From assembly GCA_021820845.1 (NCBI GenBank), contig JAKADC010000002.1, forward strand, positions 248,001-312,000: a stretch of DNA of 64,000 nucleotides, read 5' to 3'. Made by a program: the position numbers and the translations under genes. Each line of letters opens with the position of its first letter. The stretch's first letter is position 1. Of the stretch, positions 9,155 to 17,138 are shown piece after piece. Below the pieces are notes generated by a model. It saw only the letters and a program-made list of their open reading frames with translations. It made no database searches and was not told the origin of the DNA. The DNA comes from Pseudomonadota bacterium (lineage in GTDB: Bacteria; Pseudomonadota; Gammaproteobacteria; Burkholderiales; Thiobacillaceae).

Positions 9155-9173
9155 TATTAGGAGGAAGCCCCCC

Positions 9174-9776
9174 ATGAAGGATCTGACGCGCCGGCAGGAA
9201 GAAATCCTCGATCTCATCCGGGAATGGATCGACACCACGGGTCTGCCGCCGACGCGCGCCGAGATCGCGCAGCGCTTCGGTTTCAGTTCGCCGAACGCCG
9301 CCGAGCAGCACCTCAAGGTGCTGGCGAAGAAGGGGGTGGTGGACCTGGTGCCGGGCACGTCGCGCGGCATCCGGCTGAAGGGCAACGGAGGCCTGCCGCT
9401 GGTCGGCCATGTCGCGGCGGGCAGCCCGATCCTGGCGCAGGAGAATATCGAGCGGCATTACCAGGTCGACGCCGCGATGTTCTCGCCCCGAGCGGATTAC
9501 CTCTTGAAAGTGCGCGGCATGAGCATGAAGGATGCCGGCATCCTGGACGGCGACCTGCTGGCGGTGCACCGGAGCGCCGAGGCCCGTGGCGGGCAGGTGG
9601 TGGTCGCGCGCATCGGCGACGAGGTCACGGTCAAGCGTTTCAGGAAGCGCGGCCATGTCGTGCAGCTGCTTCCGGAAAACCCCGACTTCGCGCCGATTGT
9701 CGTCGATCTTGCCCGGCAGGAACTGGTCATCGAGGGCATCGCCGTCGGCGTGATCCGCAACGGAAAGGCCTTGTAG
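9174..9776 (+). CDS. lexA: LexA repressor (SOS regulator)
   Basis: This 200-residue LexA represses SOS genes and self-cleaves when RecA filaments form on single-stranded DNA. The N-terminal winged helix begins [15 protein letters not shown] and includes the recognition region [16 protein letters not shown]. The cleavage site is A82-G83 (HVAAGSP); the catalytic dyad is S117 (RGMSMKD) and K154 (DEVTVKRF). The ATG at 9174 follows AGGAGGA; an upstream in-frame start at 9114 would lie across the SOS boxes and is rejected. The two boxes just upstream indicate autoregulation. No recombination or mutasome genes follow it here; the next gene is on the opposite strand. Confidence 0.97.
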   Translation: MKDLTRRQEEILDLIREWIDTTGLPPTRAEIAQRFGFSSPNAAEQHLKVLAKKGVVDLVPGTSRGIRLKGNGGLPLVGHVAAGSPILAQENIERHYQVDAAMFSPRADYLLKVRGMSMKDAGILDGDLLAVHRSAEARGGQVVVARIGDEVTVKRFRKRGHVVQLLPENPDFAPIVVDLARQELVIEGIAVGVIRNGKAL

Positions 9777-9821
9777 CGCAACGGGGAGCCGGTTTGCCGC
9801 GCCGCGCTGCGGGCGGAGGTT

Positions 9822-10094
9822 TCAGTGCCCCTCCTGTTCCCCCACCGGTTCGGCATCATGCATCTGCGGATGGGCGGTCCGCAGCCAGCCCGCCTCGCTG
9901 TCCCAGAACACCGGCTTTTCGGTTTGCAGCATGTGGAGCAGGTTGCGGTAGTCCTCGGAGCCCAGGTTCGTCAGGCGAAACAGTTCGGTGAGGCGCGTGG
10001 CGCTTCGCAGAATGATCCGGCCGCGGCCGGACTTGTCGGGCGAACCGGACGGCATCCATTCGGCGTAGTAGTGACCAATGTTCACAACGGCCAT
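9822..10094 (-). CDS. Hypothetical protein (90 aa)
   Basis: This 90-residue soluble protein begins at an ATG preceded by GAGGAGA. It has no signal peptide or membrane helix. A basic region (GRGRIILRSATRLTELFRL) is followed by acidic and aromatic residues (FWDSEAGWLRTAHP). I do not recognise the family. It converges with lexA (45 bp between stops) and stands alone; the coding support is the good ribosome binding site and codon composition like its neighbours. Confidence 0.6.
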   Translation of the reverse strand: MAVVNIGHYYAEWMPSGSPDKSGRGRIILRSATRLTELFRLTNLGSEDYRNLLHMLQTEKPVFWDSEAGWLRTAHPQMHDAEPVGEQEGH

Positions 10095-10289
10095 GTCTTT
10101 CTCCTCGTGTGCCAGTCTGCTTTAAACGTAGAAGATTTTTCACGGATTGAGTCTGCCCGTTCGGTAGCGTGCCGGGCCTCGAACAGGCTGTCCGGAGGAC
10201 GCGCGGCTCCGCTATCCTATAAAGAAGAAATTCGTGCGCGTTGCCGGACCGGCGGGAATCGGCGCGCCAAACCCTTCAAGGAGACAATC

Positions 10290-10643
10290 TTGAAAATCGA
10301 TGCTAGCGGGCGGCCCCAGCTCGAGGCGGTGAGGCTCACGTGGAGCGGCAAGGACACCTCCGCTTATGCGATCGAGGCCTTGCAGCGCCAGGCAAAGGTG
10401 GAAATCGCGCTGCCCGGGAGCATTCATCACGCATTGTTCAGCCGCCTGAATTCGCAAGCGGGCAACGCCGCGGTCGAAGCGGTGGACGCGTCCGGCGGCG
10501 CGGAGCTGATCGCAACGCTGGCTACGCTCGCCGGGATGGAGGCGATGGCCGAACTGGCGGAGCCGCTGACGCGCTGGGGCTACCGCGTGCACCTGATCAG
10601 TCCCGGCCCCGTCCTGTCGTTGATCCCGCCGCAAATGGCATAA
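10290..10643 (+). CDS. Hypothetical protein (117 aa)
   Basis: This 117-residue protein starts at TTG 10290, six bases after AAGGAGA, which decides the start against the longer upstream frame. It shows an N-terminal KIDASGRPQLEAVRLTW segment, a helical middle rich in Ala and Glu, and a final RVHLISPGPVLSLIPPQ stretch. No signal peptide, metal motif or catalytic pattern is visible and the family is not recognised. The gene sits alone between a minus-strand hypothetical gene and a small secreted protein. Confidence 0.55.
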   Translation: MKIDASGRPQLEAVRLTWSGKDTSAYAIEALQRQAKVEIALPGSIHHALFSRLNSQAGNAAVEAVDASGGAELIATLATLAGMEAMAELAEPLTRWGYRVHLISPGPVLSLIPPQMA

Positions 10644-10701
10644 TCCCTTCGCCAAAAACGGTCCCGTTCCGGGCTCGTGGCATATCGAGGGGATATATCG
10701 A

Positions 10702-10983
10702 ATGAAATTAAAAACCTTGCTGGTGATATTTCCGCTGCTCGGCGCGGCGGGCGTTGCAATGGCACAGTCCGAAGGGGTGGACAAGCAGGCCCCTGCCAGC
10801 CCGGCGCAGGCCGCCGCTCCGGCTCCCGGGCCGAGCCCGGTCCAGGCTCAGACCAAGGCCAAGGCTCGCCACAGCCGGCACAAGGCAGCACATCGGCAAG
10901 GACGCGACGTGCGCCGCTGCCTCGACGCCAAGACCAATGCAGCGGTCATCCGCTGCGCCGATCCCGGGCGCAAAAAGTCGTAA
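10702..10983 (+). CDS. Small secreted Ala/Pro-rich protein with a two-cysteine C-terminus
   Basis: This 93-residue preprotein has a typical signal peptide (MKLKTLLVIF, hydrophobic core, cleavage after AMA near residue 21). A low-complexity Ala/Pro/Gln linker (about 22-55) and a basic His/Lys/Arg-rich segment lead to a short conserved-looking tail, RRCLDAKTNAAVIRCAD, whose two cysteines could form a disulfide in the periplasm. The tail resembles small periplasmic proteins of betaproteobacteria of unknown role. A GAGGGGAT stretch upstream may be its ribosome binding site. Confidence 0.65.
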   Translation: MKLKTLLVIFPLLGAAGVAMAQSEGVDKQAPASPAQAAAPAPGPSPVQAQTKAKARHSRHKAAHRQGRDVRRCLDAKTNAAVIRCADPGRKKS

Positions 10984-11220
10984 CGCCAGACGGACGTAGC
11001 GCGGACGGGCAGGGCAGCACGCCGCTTCCCGTCCTGCGCTGCCCGTGCAGGGAGGCGCAGGTCGGAACGAGCGCTCTGCAAACCGCCGCGGTTTCTTCCT
11101 GGTCTCTGCGGCCGTCTGGTACGAACGTACGCAGCACCTTTCCGGTGGGGCGGGTCAACGCCTCGTGGCAGGTTCGATGCAAGCGACGTAATCCCATCCG
11201 ACCCGACGAAAGGAACGACG

Positions 11221-12222
11221 ATGCAGCAGAGCAGATCGCGGCAATGGCTTTTCGCAGGCATGCTGGCGTTCGGCGCGCCGCTGGCCCACGCGGCGCAGGC
11301 GGACGTGACGCCCGCTCAGGTGGTCACGGCGCTCGAGGGGACGTTCGGCGTCACACCGGGGGAACGCCGCAACCACACCAAGGGAACCTGCGCGCTCGGG
11401 GAGTTCGTCGGGACGCGTGAGGCCGCCGCCTATTCGCGGTCGGCGCTGTTCGCCGGAAAGCCCGTTCCGGTCGTGGCGCGCTTTTCCGTGGCCGGCGGCA
11501 ACCCCAAGGTTCCCGACACGGCCAAGAGCGGCCGCGGCATGGCCCTGGAGTTCAGGCTGCCTGACGGCAAGCTGCAGCACATGACGATGCTGAACACGCC
11601 GGTCTTCGGTGCCCGCGTGCCCCGCACGTTTTTCGACCAGATCGTCGCGATGAAGCCCGATCCCGCGACGGGCAAGCCCGATCCGGCGAAAATGAAGGCG
11701 TTCCTCGCAAGCCACCCCGACAGCCGCGCACAGGCCGGTTTCCTGGCGAAGAACAATCCGCCGGAAAGCTTCGCGACCAGCGAATATTTCGGAATCCACA
11801 CCTTCAAGTTCATCGACCGCCAGAACAAGACGACGCTGGTCCGCTGGCGCTTCGTGCCTCACGATGGCGAGAAGCGGCTGTCCGACGCCGAAATGAAAAC
11901 CGCGCCTGCAAATTTTCTCGAGCAGAGGCTGATCGATCGCACGCGCAAGGGCCCCGTGCGCTGGGACATGCTTGTTTCGATCGGCAAGCCGGGGGATTCC
12001 GTCGACGACCCGACGGTGGCGTGGCCCGAGAACCGGAAGCAATTCAAGGCGGGCACGCTGACCATTTCGTCGGCGATGCCGCAGAAAGGCGCCGAGTGCG
12101 AGAAAATCAATTTCGATCCGCTCGTGATGAGCGACGGCATCGCGCCGACCAACGATCCGATTCTGCTTTTCCGCTCCCCGGCGTACGCGGCCTCGTTCGC
12201 CAAGCGGCTCTCGGGGAAGTGA
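11221..12222 (+). CDS. Exported catalase-family heme peroxidase (SrpA-like)
   Basis: This 333-residue protein is a mini-catalase. A signal peptide of about 25 residues (cleaved after AHA) directs it to the periplasm. The distal heme histidine is H52 in RRNHTKG, the NPKVPDTAKSGRGMALEF region is the catalase core, and the proximal ligand is Y322 in the FRSPAY motif with R318 four residues before it. Members of this short catalase-related subfamily act as peroxidases rather than full catalases. The ATG follows GAAAGGA. It is not in an obvious operon; the next gene has its own promoter. Confidence 0.88.
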   Translation: MQQSRSRQWLFAGMLAFGAPLAHAAQADVTPAQVVTALEGTFGVTPGERRNHTKGTCALGEFVGTREAAAYSRSALFAGKPVPVVARFSVAGGNPKVPDTAKSGRGMALEFRLPDGKLQHMTMLNTPVFGARVPRTFFDQIVAMKPDPATGKPDPAKMKAFLASHPDSRAQAGFLAKNNPPESFATSEYFGIHTFKFIDRQNKTTLVRWRFVPHDGEKRLSDAEMKTAPANFLEQRLIDRTRKGPVRWDMLVSIGKPGDSVDDPTVAWPENRKQFKAGTLTISSAMPQKGAECEKINFDPLVMSDGIAPTNDPILLFRSPAYAASFAKRLSGK

Positions 12223-12274
12223 GCCTTGCTTCGAGCCGCGTTCCCTGAGCAGGTCCGCAGCGGATCGACACGAG

Positions 12275-12303
12275 TTGGCACATGCACCCCTCTTCACTAA
12301 GAT
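12275..12303 (+). promoter_or_regulatory. Sigma-70-type promoter of the CigR-like gene
   Basis: TTGGCA (12275-12280) and TAAGAT (12298-12303) are separated by exactly 17 bp, one and two mismatches from the consensus -35 and -10 hexamers. It lies about 90 bp before the ATG at 12393, with an unusually long leader. Confidence 0.6.
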
Positions 12304-12392
12304 AGGCGTGCGATGCGATGCCTCGTGCTCCGCGCGCCGGGTCCTGTCCGATACCCCGGGAACTGCCATCCCATACCAATAGGAGAAGCGAT

Positions 12393-12893
12393 ATGCGAGC
12401 CAACCTGCAAAGACAATTCGCCCTGGCCCTGGTCGCGGCCGGCCTTTTCGCAATCAACCCGGTATTTGCCGAGAAGCCGGACTGGGCGGGCCACGGCAAG
12501 CCCGACAAAGGCGCGCGGGACGGGCGCGACGGGGACGTGCGGGGCGATCGGCGAGGCGACCGCGGCGATGTCCGGCTGAACATGTATTTCGGCGATCGCC
12601 AGCGTGCCGTGGTGCGCGAGTACTACCAGGACAGTTTCCGGCGCGGGAACTGTCCGCCTGGGCTGGCCAAGAAGCACAATGGCTGCATGCCGCCGGGCCA
12701 GGCCCGCAAATGGCAGGTGGGGCGCCCGCTTCCGCGCGACGTGCCCTATTACGACCTGCCGCCCGAGATGGTGGTGAGAATCGGGCTGCCGCCGGCCGGC
12801 TACAAGTATGTTCGCGTCGCCGGGGATATCCTGATGATCGCCGCCGGCACCGGGATGGTGGTGGACGCCATCAACGATCTGGGCCGCAGGTAA
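12393..12893 (+). CDS. CigR/RcnB-like exported protein
   Basis: This 166-residue preprotein has a signal peptide (to about residue 26, VFA) and a charged Gly/Asp/Arg-rich linker (about 27-65). The conserved C-terminal domain contains FRRGNCPPGLAKKHNGCMPPGQ, YYDLPPEMVVRIGLPPAGYKYV and a hydrophobic ILMIAAGTGMVVDAI segment. This is the CigR/RcnB superfamily; CigR of Salmonella is an inner-membrane anti-virulence factor, but the role in environmental bacteria is unknown. The ATG at 12393 follows AGGAGAAG and is chosen over an upstream frame extension that lacks a signal peptide. An intrinsic terminator follows. Confidence 0.8.
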   Translation: MRANLQRQFALALVAAGLFAINPVFAEKPDWAGHGKPDKGARDGRDGDVRGDRRGDRGDVRLNMYFGDRQRAVVREYYQDSFRRGNCPPGLAKKHNGCMPPGQARKWQVGRPLPRDVPYYDLPPEMVVRIGLPPAGYKYVRVAGDILMIAAGTGMVVDAINDLGRR

Positions 12894-12917
12894 GCGCAGG
12901 CGCGGTGTAGTGAAACA

Positions 12918-12948
12918 GGGCTGGACGAGTCGTCCGGCCCTTTTGTTT
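12918..12948 (+). terminator. Rho-independent terminator after the CigR-like gene
   Basis: GGGCTGGACG (12918-12927), a 3-nt loop and CGTCCGGCCC (12931-12940) make a 10-bp stem with one G-U pair, followed by TTTTGTTT. It starts 25 bp after the CigR-like stop. Confidence 0.85.
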
Positions 12949-12980
12949 GGAGGGCCGTGATGCCGCAGGACTCGCCAGCG

Positions 12981-13595
12981 CTATTCGCCCGCCGCCAGAA
13001 ACTTTTCGAGGCCGGCGCGGGCGCCGCCGATCCAGGGCGCGCCGTGGGCCAACAGCAGATGATCGAATTCGCGTTCGCGCAGGTGCTTGAGAAAGGCTTT
13101 CCGCAGGCCCCGCTTGACCCTTTCCGGGTCGTCGCCCATGTAGGCATCGGGTACGAAGCCGAGCCTGCCGCGTACGCGGACGATGGCGTCGCCGACGCTC
13201 AAAACTCCGCCGTGCAACGGCAGGTAGAGCGCGGTTTCCTCCGGGCACAAGGCGGCGATCTTCAGCGCCACGACGCCCCCTGGCAGGACGCGCCCGTGGC
13301 TGAACCCCTCGACCTGTTCGCCGTGAGTGAATTCGTGCAGCCCCGCCTTGTGGCACCAGACCCGCGCCCCGTAATGCGCGGCGAAGCGCCCGCTGTGGCG
13401 GTAGTGGTGGCGGTTGGTAAGGTAGACGTGCTGCGGCGCGCCGTGCGCCGCGAACCAGCCGACTCCCTGCGGCGGCACGCGCGGATCGATCAGCAGGGGC
13501 GGGTCCGTGGCGTTGACGTAATAGGAATGGACGTAGGCCTGGATGCCTTCGTGAAAGGTTTTCCAGTGAAAAATGCCGGGCAGGAGTTCTTTCAT
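12981..13595 (-). CDS. MBL-fold protein with altered metal-binding motif
   Basis: This 204-residue protein has the metallo-beta-lactamase fold: LLIDPRVPP, YLTNRHHYRHSGRF, VLSVGDAIVRV and LLLAHGAPWIGG are at the expected places. The hallmark HxHxDH is changed to R62-H63-H64-Y65-R66-H67, so the first His and the Asp are both Arg, while later Asp and His ligand positions remain. Either metal binding is altered or the protein is a divergent, possibly non-hydrolytic member. The ATG at 13595 is preceded by AAAGGA; the longer frame to 13700 would overlap the divergent DUF72 promoter. Confidence 0.75.
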   Translation of the reverse strand: MKELLPGIFHWKTFHEGIQAYVHSYYVNATDPPLLIDPRVPPQGVGWFAAHGAPQHVYLTNRHHYRHSGRFAAHYGARVWCHKAGLHEFTHGEQVEGFSHGRVLPGGVVALKIAALCPEETALYLPLHGGVLSVGDAIVRVRGRLGFVPDAYMGDDPERVKRGLRKAFLKHLREREFDHLLLAHGAPWIGGARAGLEKFLAAGE

Positions 13596-13701
13596 GATGG
13601 TGTCCTTTGCTTCAGTAAAGACGAAGCCCGGCGGGAGGGAAGTCCGCGGTGAGACCCATTGAACGGTATTGCTCGATTGCGGCGGCGTCTGTGACCGCAC
13701 G

Positions 13702-14400
13702 ATGAATCTCTACGTCGGCACCAGCGGCTATGCCTACCGGGAATGGAAGGGCAGCTTCTATCCCGACACGCTGCCCGCGAAGCGGATGCTGCATTACTAC
13801 GGCGAGCATTTCCGCAGCGTCGAAATCAACAACACCTTCTATCGCATGCCGACTTCCGAGCGTCTGCGGGCGTGGGCCGACGAGGTGCCGGCCGATTTCA
13901 GGTTCGCGCTCAAGGCCCCGCAGCGCATCACGCATCAGCGCCGCCTGGTGGATGCGGACGAGGACGTGGGCCATCTGCTCGACGTCGCCGGCGTGCTGGG
14001 AACGCGACTGGGGGCGTTGCTGTTCCAGCTTCCGCCGACGCTGAAGAAGGACGTGGCGCGGCTGGACGCGTTTCTGGCCCTGCTGCCGGCGACGGTGCGC
14101 GTGGCGTTCGAATTCCGCCACCCGTCCTGGTTCGACAGCGAGGTGTTCGCCCTGCTGCAGGCGCACGGGGCGGCGCTTTGCATCGCCGAGGCCGAGGATG
14201 CTTCGGACACGCCCGTAGTGGCGACCGCGGACTGGGGTTATCTGCGTTTGCGGCGAGCCGACTATGGGGATGCGGAGCTGCAAGCATGGGCGGCGCGGGT
14301 GCGGCAGCAGGGCTGGCAGGACGCGTTCGTGTTCTTCAAGCACGAGGATGCGGGGAGAGGACCGCAGCTCGCGCGACGGTTTCTCGAGCTGGCGGTCTAG
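13702..14400 (+). CDS. DUF72 family protein
   Basis: This 232-residue TIM-barrel-like protein of the DUF72 (YecE) family has the features GTSGYAYREWKGSFYPDTLP, VEINNTFYRMPT, FALKAPQRITH, LLFQLPPTLKKD, AFEFRHPSWF and a final FVFFKHEDAGRGPQLA. The family is widespread and conserved but has no proven activity; structural resemblance to sugar isomerases and endonuclease IV has been noted. The ATG at 13702 starts the conserved MNLYVGTSGYAY; longer frames are not supported. Its stop overlaps the convergent TPR gene by four bases. Confidence 0.9.
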   Translation: MNLYVGTSGYAYREWKGSFYPDTLPAKRMLHYYGEHFRSVEINNTFYRMPTSERLRAWADEVPADFRFALKAPQRITHQRRLVDADEDVGHLLDVAGVLGTRLGALLFQLPPTLKKDVARLDAFLALLPATVRVAFEFRHPSWFDSEVFALLQAHGAALCIAEAEDASDTPVVATADWGYLRLRRADYGDAELQAWAARVRQQGWQDAFVFFKHEDAGRGPQLARRFLELAV

Positions 14401-14783
14401 GTTTCGCCGCCGCTCAATTGGCGGTAGCGCATGAGGTGGCGCAGCGCGTCCTTTTGGCGGCCTTGCGCCTCGCGCAGGCGCGCGAGGTTGTAGTGACAGT
14501 CGGCCAGGGTGGCGTCGTTTCGCAGCGCGCGCTCGTAGGCCTGCGCGGCTTCGTCGATGCGTCCCGCGTCTTCCAGCAACACGCCGAGGTTGTAGTGCAG
14601 CAGGGCGTCGCTGCCGCAGGCGATCAGTGCTTCGCGATAGACGCGTTCGGCTTCATCGGGCAAGCCGCCCTGATGAAGCAGGCGACCCAGGTTGGTCGCG
14701 GCACCGGCATGTGCGGGGTTTGCCGCGAGCGCCTGTTCGTAGGCATCCCGCGCCTGCTCGACATCCAGCGCTTCGGTGGACAA
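14397..14783 (-). CDS. Tetratricopeptide-repeat protein (short, N-terminus uncertain)
   Basis: This protein of about 128 residues consists of three TPR units: ARDAYEQALAANPAHAGAATNLG, AERVYREALIACGSDALLHYNLG and AAQAYERALRNDATLADCHYNLA, each with the 34-residue spacing and W/L-G-Y-A-F-A-P-type pattern. TPRs mediate protein contacts; no partner is evident. The only start in frame is a TTG at 14783 without a good ribosome binding site, and the frame stays open upstream, so the N-terminus may be longer with an unusual start, or degraded. It lies 88 bp after the Spy-like gene and may be cotranscribed. Confidence 0.65.
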   Translation of the reverse strand: MSTEALDVEQARDAYEQALAANPAHAGAATNLGRLLHQGGLPDEAERVYREALIACGSDALLHYNLGVLLEDAGRIDEAAQAYERALRNDATLADCHYNLARLREAQGRQKDALRHLMRYRQLSGGET

Positions 14784-14871
14784 TTTCGAGCCGCCGATGA
14801 GCGGGCGCTTTTTCCGCCACGACGGCGAGGAAATTCCCTGGTGATGCTGCGCGCTTCCGCGCGGCGCCGGC

Positions 14872-15480
14872 CTATTTGCCGTTGCCGGGCGCCCAGCCCT
14901 TGCGCCAGTAGCTGCGCAGCTTTTCCTGCTGTTCCTTGGTCAGGACCGCCTCCATGCGTTGGTGCGCCGCCACCGCGGATTCGTACATCTGCTGCTGGAG
15001 CTTGCCGAATTCCTTGTACGCCGCGTCGATCGCCGCGTTGTCGCGTTTTGGCGCAAGATTGAGGTCGCGCAGCCGCGCCTGCACGTTCATCATCTCGCCC
15101 ATCAGGGCCCAATGCGTTTTGCGGGTGTCATCCTGGATCTTGTTGATCCTGGCCTGCTGCTCGCGGCTCAGGTCGAGTCCGCCGGCCCAATACGGCCCCA
15201 TCATCATGCCGGGCCCCATGCCGTAGCCGCCCATCATGCCGGGCCCCATGCCGTAACCGCCCATCATGCCGGGGCCCATGCCGTAGCCACCCATCATGCC
15301 CGGTCCCATGCCATACCCACCCATCATGCCCGGTCCCATGCCGTAGCCACCGGGTGTGCCGGGGCCGCCCTGGCAGGGCGGCGGAACCGGGTCCGCCGCC
15401 CGCAGGTCTGGCGCAGCTCCGGTCAGGGCAAGCGCGAGCGCGCCGGCCGCAAATCGTATGACGTGGCGTGAATGTTTCAT
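14872..15480 (-). CDS. Periplasmic Spy/CpxP-like (LTxxQ) protein with decapeptide repeats
   Basis: This 202-residue exported protein has a signal peptide to about residue 29. Residues 44-93 are five perfect copies of GGYGMGPGMM, a methionine- and glycine-rich, possibly metal-binding array. The C-terminal helical domain has LSREQQARINKIQDDTRKTHWALMGEM and VLTKEQQEKLRSYWRKGW, the LTxxQ pattern of CpxP/Spy/heavy-metal-sensor chaperones. It follows a SHOCT membrane protein by 52 bp on the same strand, a pairing often seen in copper- or metal-stress settings. Metal binding is inferred from the Met-rich repeats. Confidence 0.78.
   Translation of the reverse strand: MKHSRHVIRFAAGALALALTGAAPDLRAADPVPPPCQGGPGTPGGYGMGPGMMGGYGMGPGMMGGYGMGPGMMGGYGMGPGMMGGYGMGPGMMMGPYWAGGLDLSREQQARINKIQDDTRKTHWALMGEMMNVQARLRDLNLAPKRDNAAIDAAYKEFGKLQQQMYESAVAAHQRMEAVLTKEQQEKLRSYWRKGWAPGNGK
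15202..15351 (-). repeat. Five tandem 30-bp repeats encoding GGYGMGPGMM
   Basis: Five consecutive 30-bp units within the Spy-like gene, encoding identical decapeptides. The units differ from each other by a few synonymous changes (for example at the Gly, Pro and Tyr codons), so the peptide is conserved beyond what recent duplication alone would give, although copy number may still vary by slippage. Confidence 0.92.
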
Positions 15481-15532
15481 GGCAGTTTCCTTCCACAGAA
15501 AAAGGTGTGAAACGCTCGAGCGCGCGGCGGCG

Positions 15533-15802
15533 CTATTTTTCCAGAATGTCGTCTCGTTTCTGCAGATACTCGTCGCGGCCGATTTCGCCGCGCGCGTACG
15601 CTTCCTTGAGAACGTCGAGCGCGGACTTCGCTTCAGTCCGCGCCTGGCGCTCGTCCATGTTCCGGGGCTTGGTCAAAAGGTATTTCAGCAGGGCGATGAT
15701 CAGGAGGAGGGGAATCCCCCACATGAGGATCATCCAGACGATGCCGAAGAGCATGCCGAAGCCGCCGTCGAACATCCATCCATGATTGTAGGGACCGTAC
15801 AT
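15533..15802 (-). CDS. SHOCT-domain small membrane protein
   Basis: This 89-residue protein has an aromatic Gly-rich N-terminus (MYGPYNHGWMFDGGFG), one long membrane helix (about residues 17-44) and a C-terminal SHOCT motif (ALDVLKEAYARGEIGRDEYLQKRDDIL). SHOCT domains are short oligomerisation modules, often at the C-terminus of small membrane proteins. It precedes the Spy-like gene on the same strand and is the likely first gene of that operon. A much longer upstream extension of this frame (to 16366) is antisense to the next gene and is rejected. Confidence 0.82.
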   Translation of the reverse strand: MYGPYNHGWMFDGGFGMLFGIVWMILMWGIPLLLIIALLKYLLTKPRNMDERQARTEAKSALDVLKEAYARGEIGRDEYLQKRDDILEK

Positions 15803-15933
15803 GGCATCGCTTCTTTCCGGGTTCGTGGGGAGACGCGCCGGACAGGGCCTTCCGGCGTGCTCGACGCGCAAACCAAATATAGCCACGCCGGCATCAAATA
15901 CAAATGGCGCGCCGGCCGCTCCAAAAGCGCCAT

Positions 15934-17121
15934 TCAGGCGAGCGGCGTGACGACGAGCGGCACCCGCATTTCGGCGTCGCTCAGGCCGCCGTGGATGCCG
16001 ACGTGGACGTGGCGTTCCTCGCCCTTGAGCCAGTCGCGCAGGATGGCGCTTCCACGTGGGATGAGGACGTAATCGCCCAGGCGGTCGAGCAGGGCCGGGT
16101 GCGGGTCGCCGGGGCCCAGCCAGCCCTGCCGCACGATATCCGTGCTTTTCAAAAGCCGCACGCGGTCGGACAGTCGCGTCCTGACGTAATCCTCCAACTG
16201 CGCCTCGCGGCCTGCACGAACGTACGCGTAGGCCATGCGCGACTCGCCGCAAAGGGGAAGCAGCAGGGCGTCGCGCAGGCCCGGGTGATCGTCGAGATCG
16301 ATGGCCTGGTCGGCCGGACTGTCGATGAGGCCGTGGTCGGCGGTGACGACGATGCGGCTGCCGCAAGCCTGCGCGACGCCCAGCAGCGCCTCGAATGCCG
16401 CGTCCAGCGCGTCGAGCGCCGCCGCGACGGGTGCGCTCCCGATGCCGTGCGCGTGCGCGAGACTGTCGATCTGCGGCCAGTAGGCGTAAATGTAGCTGGG
16501 CTCTTGGCTGTGCAGCAGCGCGGCGATCGCGTTGAAGAGATCGTCGAGGCTTTCATAGCCGTGCCGTTGCGCGCGGCCGGAGAGTGCGACGTTGAAGTCC
16601 GAATGAACGATGTTGCGCGGACTGACCACGTGACAGGGCAGAGGCAGCCGGTCGAACAGGGACGCGAGACCGAACAGCGCCGCCGGCGTGACGCCCGCTT
16701 CGCGCAGCGCGTGGCGGCCGGTGCGGACGCGAAAGGGAAGCGGGGCGATCACCGCGCCGATCTCGCGGAAATACATGTTCCACCCCGTGAGGCCGTGCTG
16801 CTGCGGCGCGAGGCCGGTGAGAAACGTGGGGATGGCGCTGGCGGTGGTGGAGGGAAATACCGACGTCAGCTCGCCGACCAGATGCCGGCGCAGTGCGCCG
16901 TCGCGTCCGGCCAGCGTGTTCATGCCAAGGCCATCGACGACCAGCAACACCAGGTGGCGTCCGCCTGCGAGCGCATCGGCGGGCAGTTTCGCCAGCGGCG
17001 GATACGGGCTTCCGCTGCCGAGCGTCGCGGCGATTGAGCTCATGAGATTGACCAGGCTGCCGCCGCGGTAGTCCGGCAGGGCGAGAGTGAGGTCTTTTTC
17101 CGCGTTCCCGGCCGCGTGCAT
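15934..17121 (-). CDS. Alkaline-phosphatase-superfamily phosphodiesterase/nucleotide pyrophosphatase-like protein
   Basis: This 395-residue protein has the core of the type I phosphodiesterase/nucleotide pyrophosphatase branch: LLVVDGLGMNTL (metal Asp), VFPSTTASAIPTFLTG (Thr nucleophile), YWPQIDSLAHAHG (Asp/His ligands), VTADHGLID and VGIHGGLSDAEMRVPLV (late metal ligands). All six expected metal-ligand positions appear present. There is no signal peptide, so it is probably cytoplasmic. The start at 17121 (MHAAGNAEKD) is chosen because upstream residues in the longer frame are antisense-like and overlap the preceding gene. The membrane protein gene ends 17 bp upstream, so the pair is likely one operon. 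Confidence 0.8.
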   Translation of the reverse strand: MHAAGNAEKDLTLALPDYRGGSLVNLMSSIAATLGSGSPYPPLAKLPADALAGGRHLVLLVVDGLGMNTLAGRDGALRRHLVGELTSVFPSTTASAIPTFLTGLAPQQHGLTGWNMYFREIGAVIAPLPFRVRTGRHALREAGVTPAALFGLASLFDRLPLPCHVVSPRNIVHSDFNVALSGRAQRHGYESLDDLFNAIAALLHSQEPSYIYAYWPQIDSLAHAHGIGSAPVAAALDALDAAFEALLGVAQACGSRIVVTADHGLIDSPADQAIDLDDHPGLRDALLLPLCGESRMAYAYVRAGREAQLEDYVRTRLSDRVRLLKSTDIVRQGWLGPGDPHPALLDRLGDYVLIPRGSAILRDWLKGEERHVHVGIHGGLSDAEMRVPLVVTPLA

Positions 17122-17138
17122 CGAGGCGTTTTTCCGGT

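Noticed and set aside
11005-11046. ACGGGCAG / CTGCCCGT inverted repeat after the small secreted protein gene.
   Set aside because: The loop is 26 bases and no T-run follows; too weak to call a terminator.
15202-15351. Regular 30-bp repeats as a possible CRISPR array.
   Set aside because: Units are contiguous without spacers and encode identical decapeptides within a gene.
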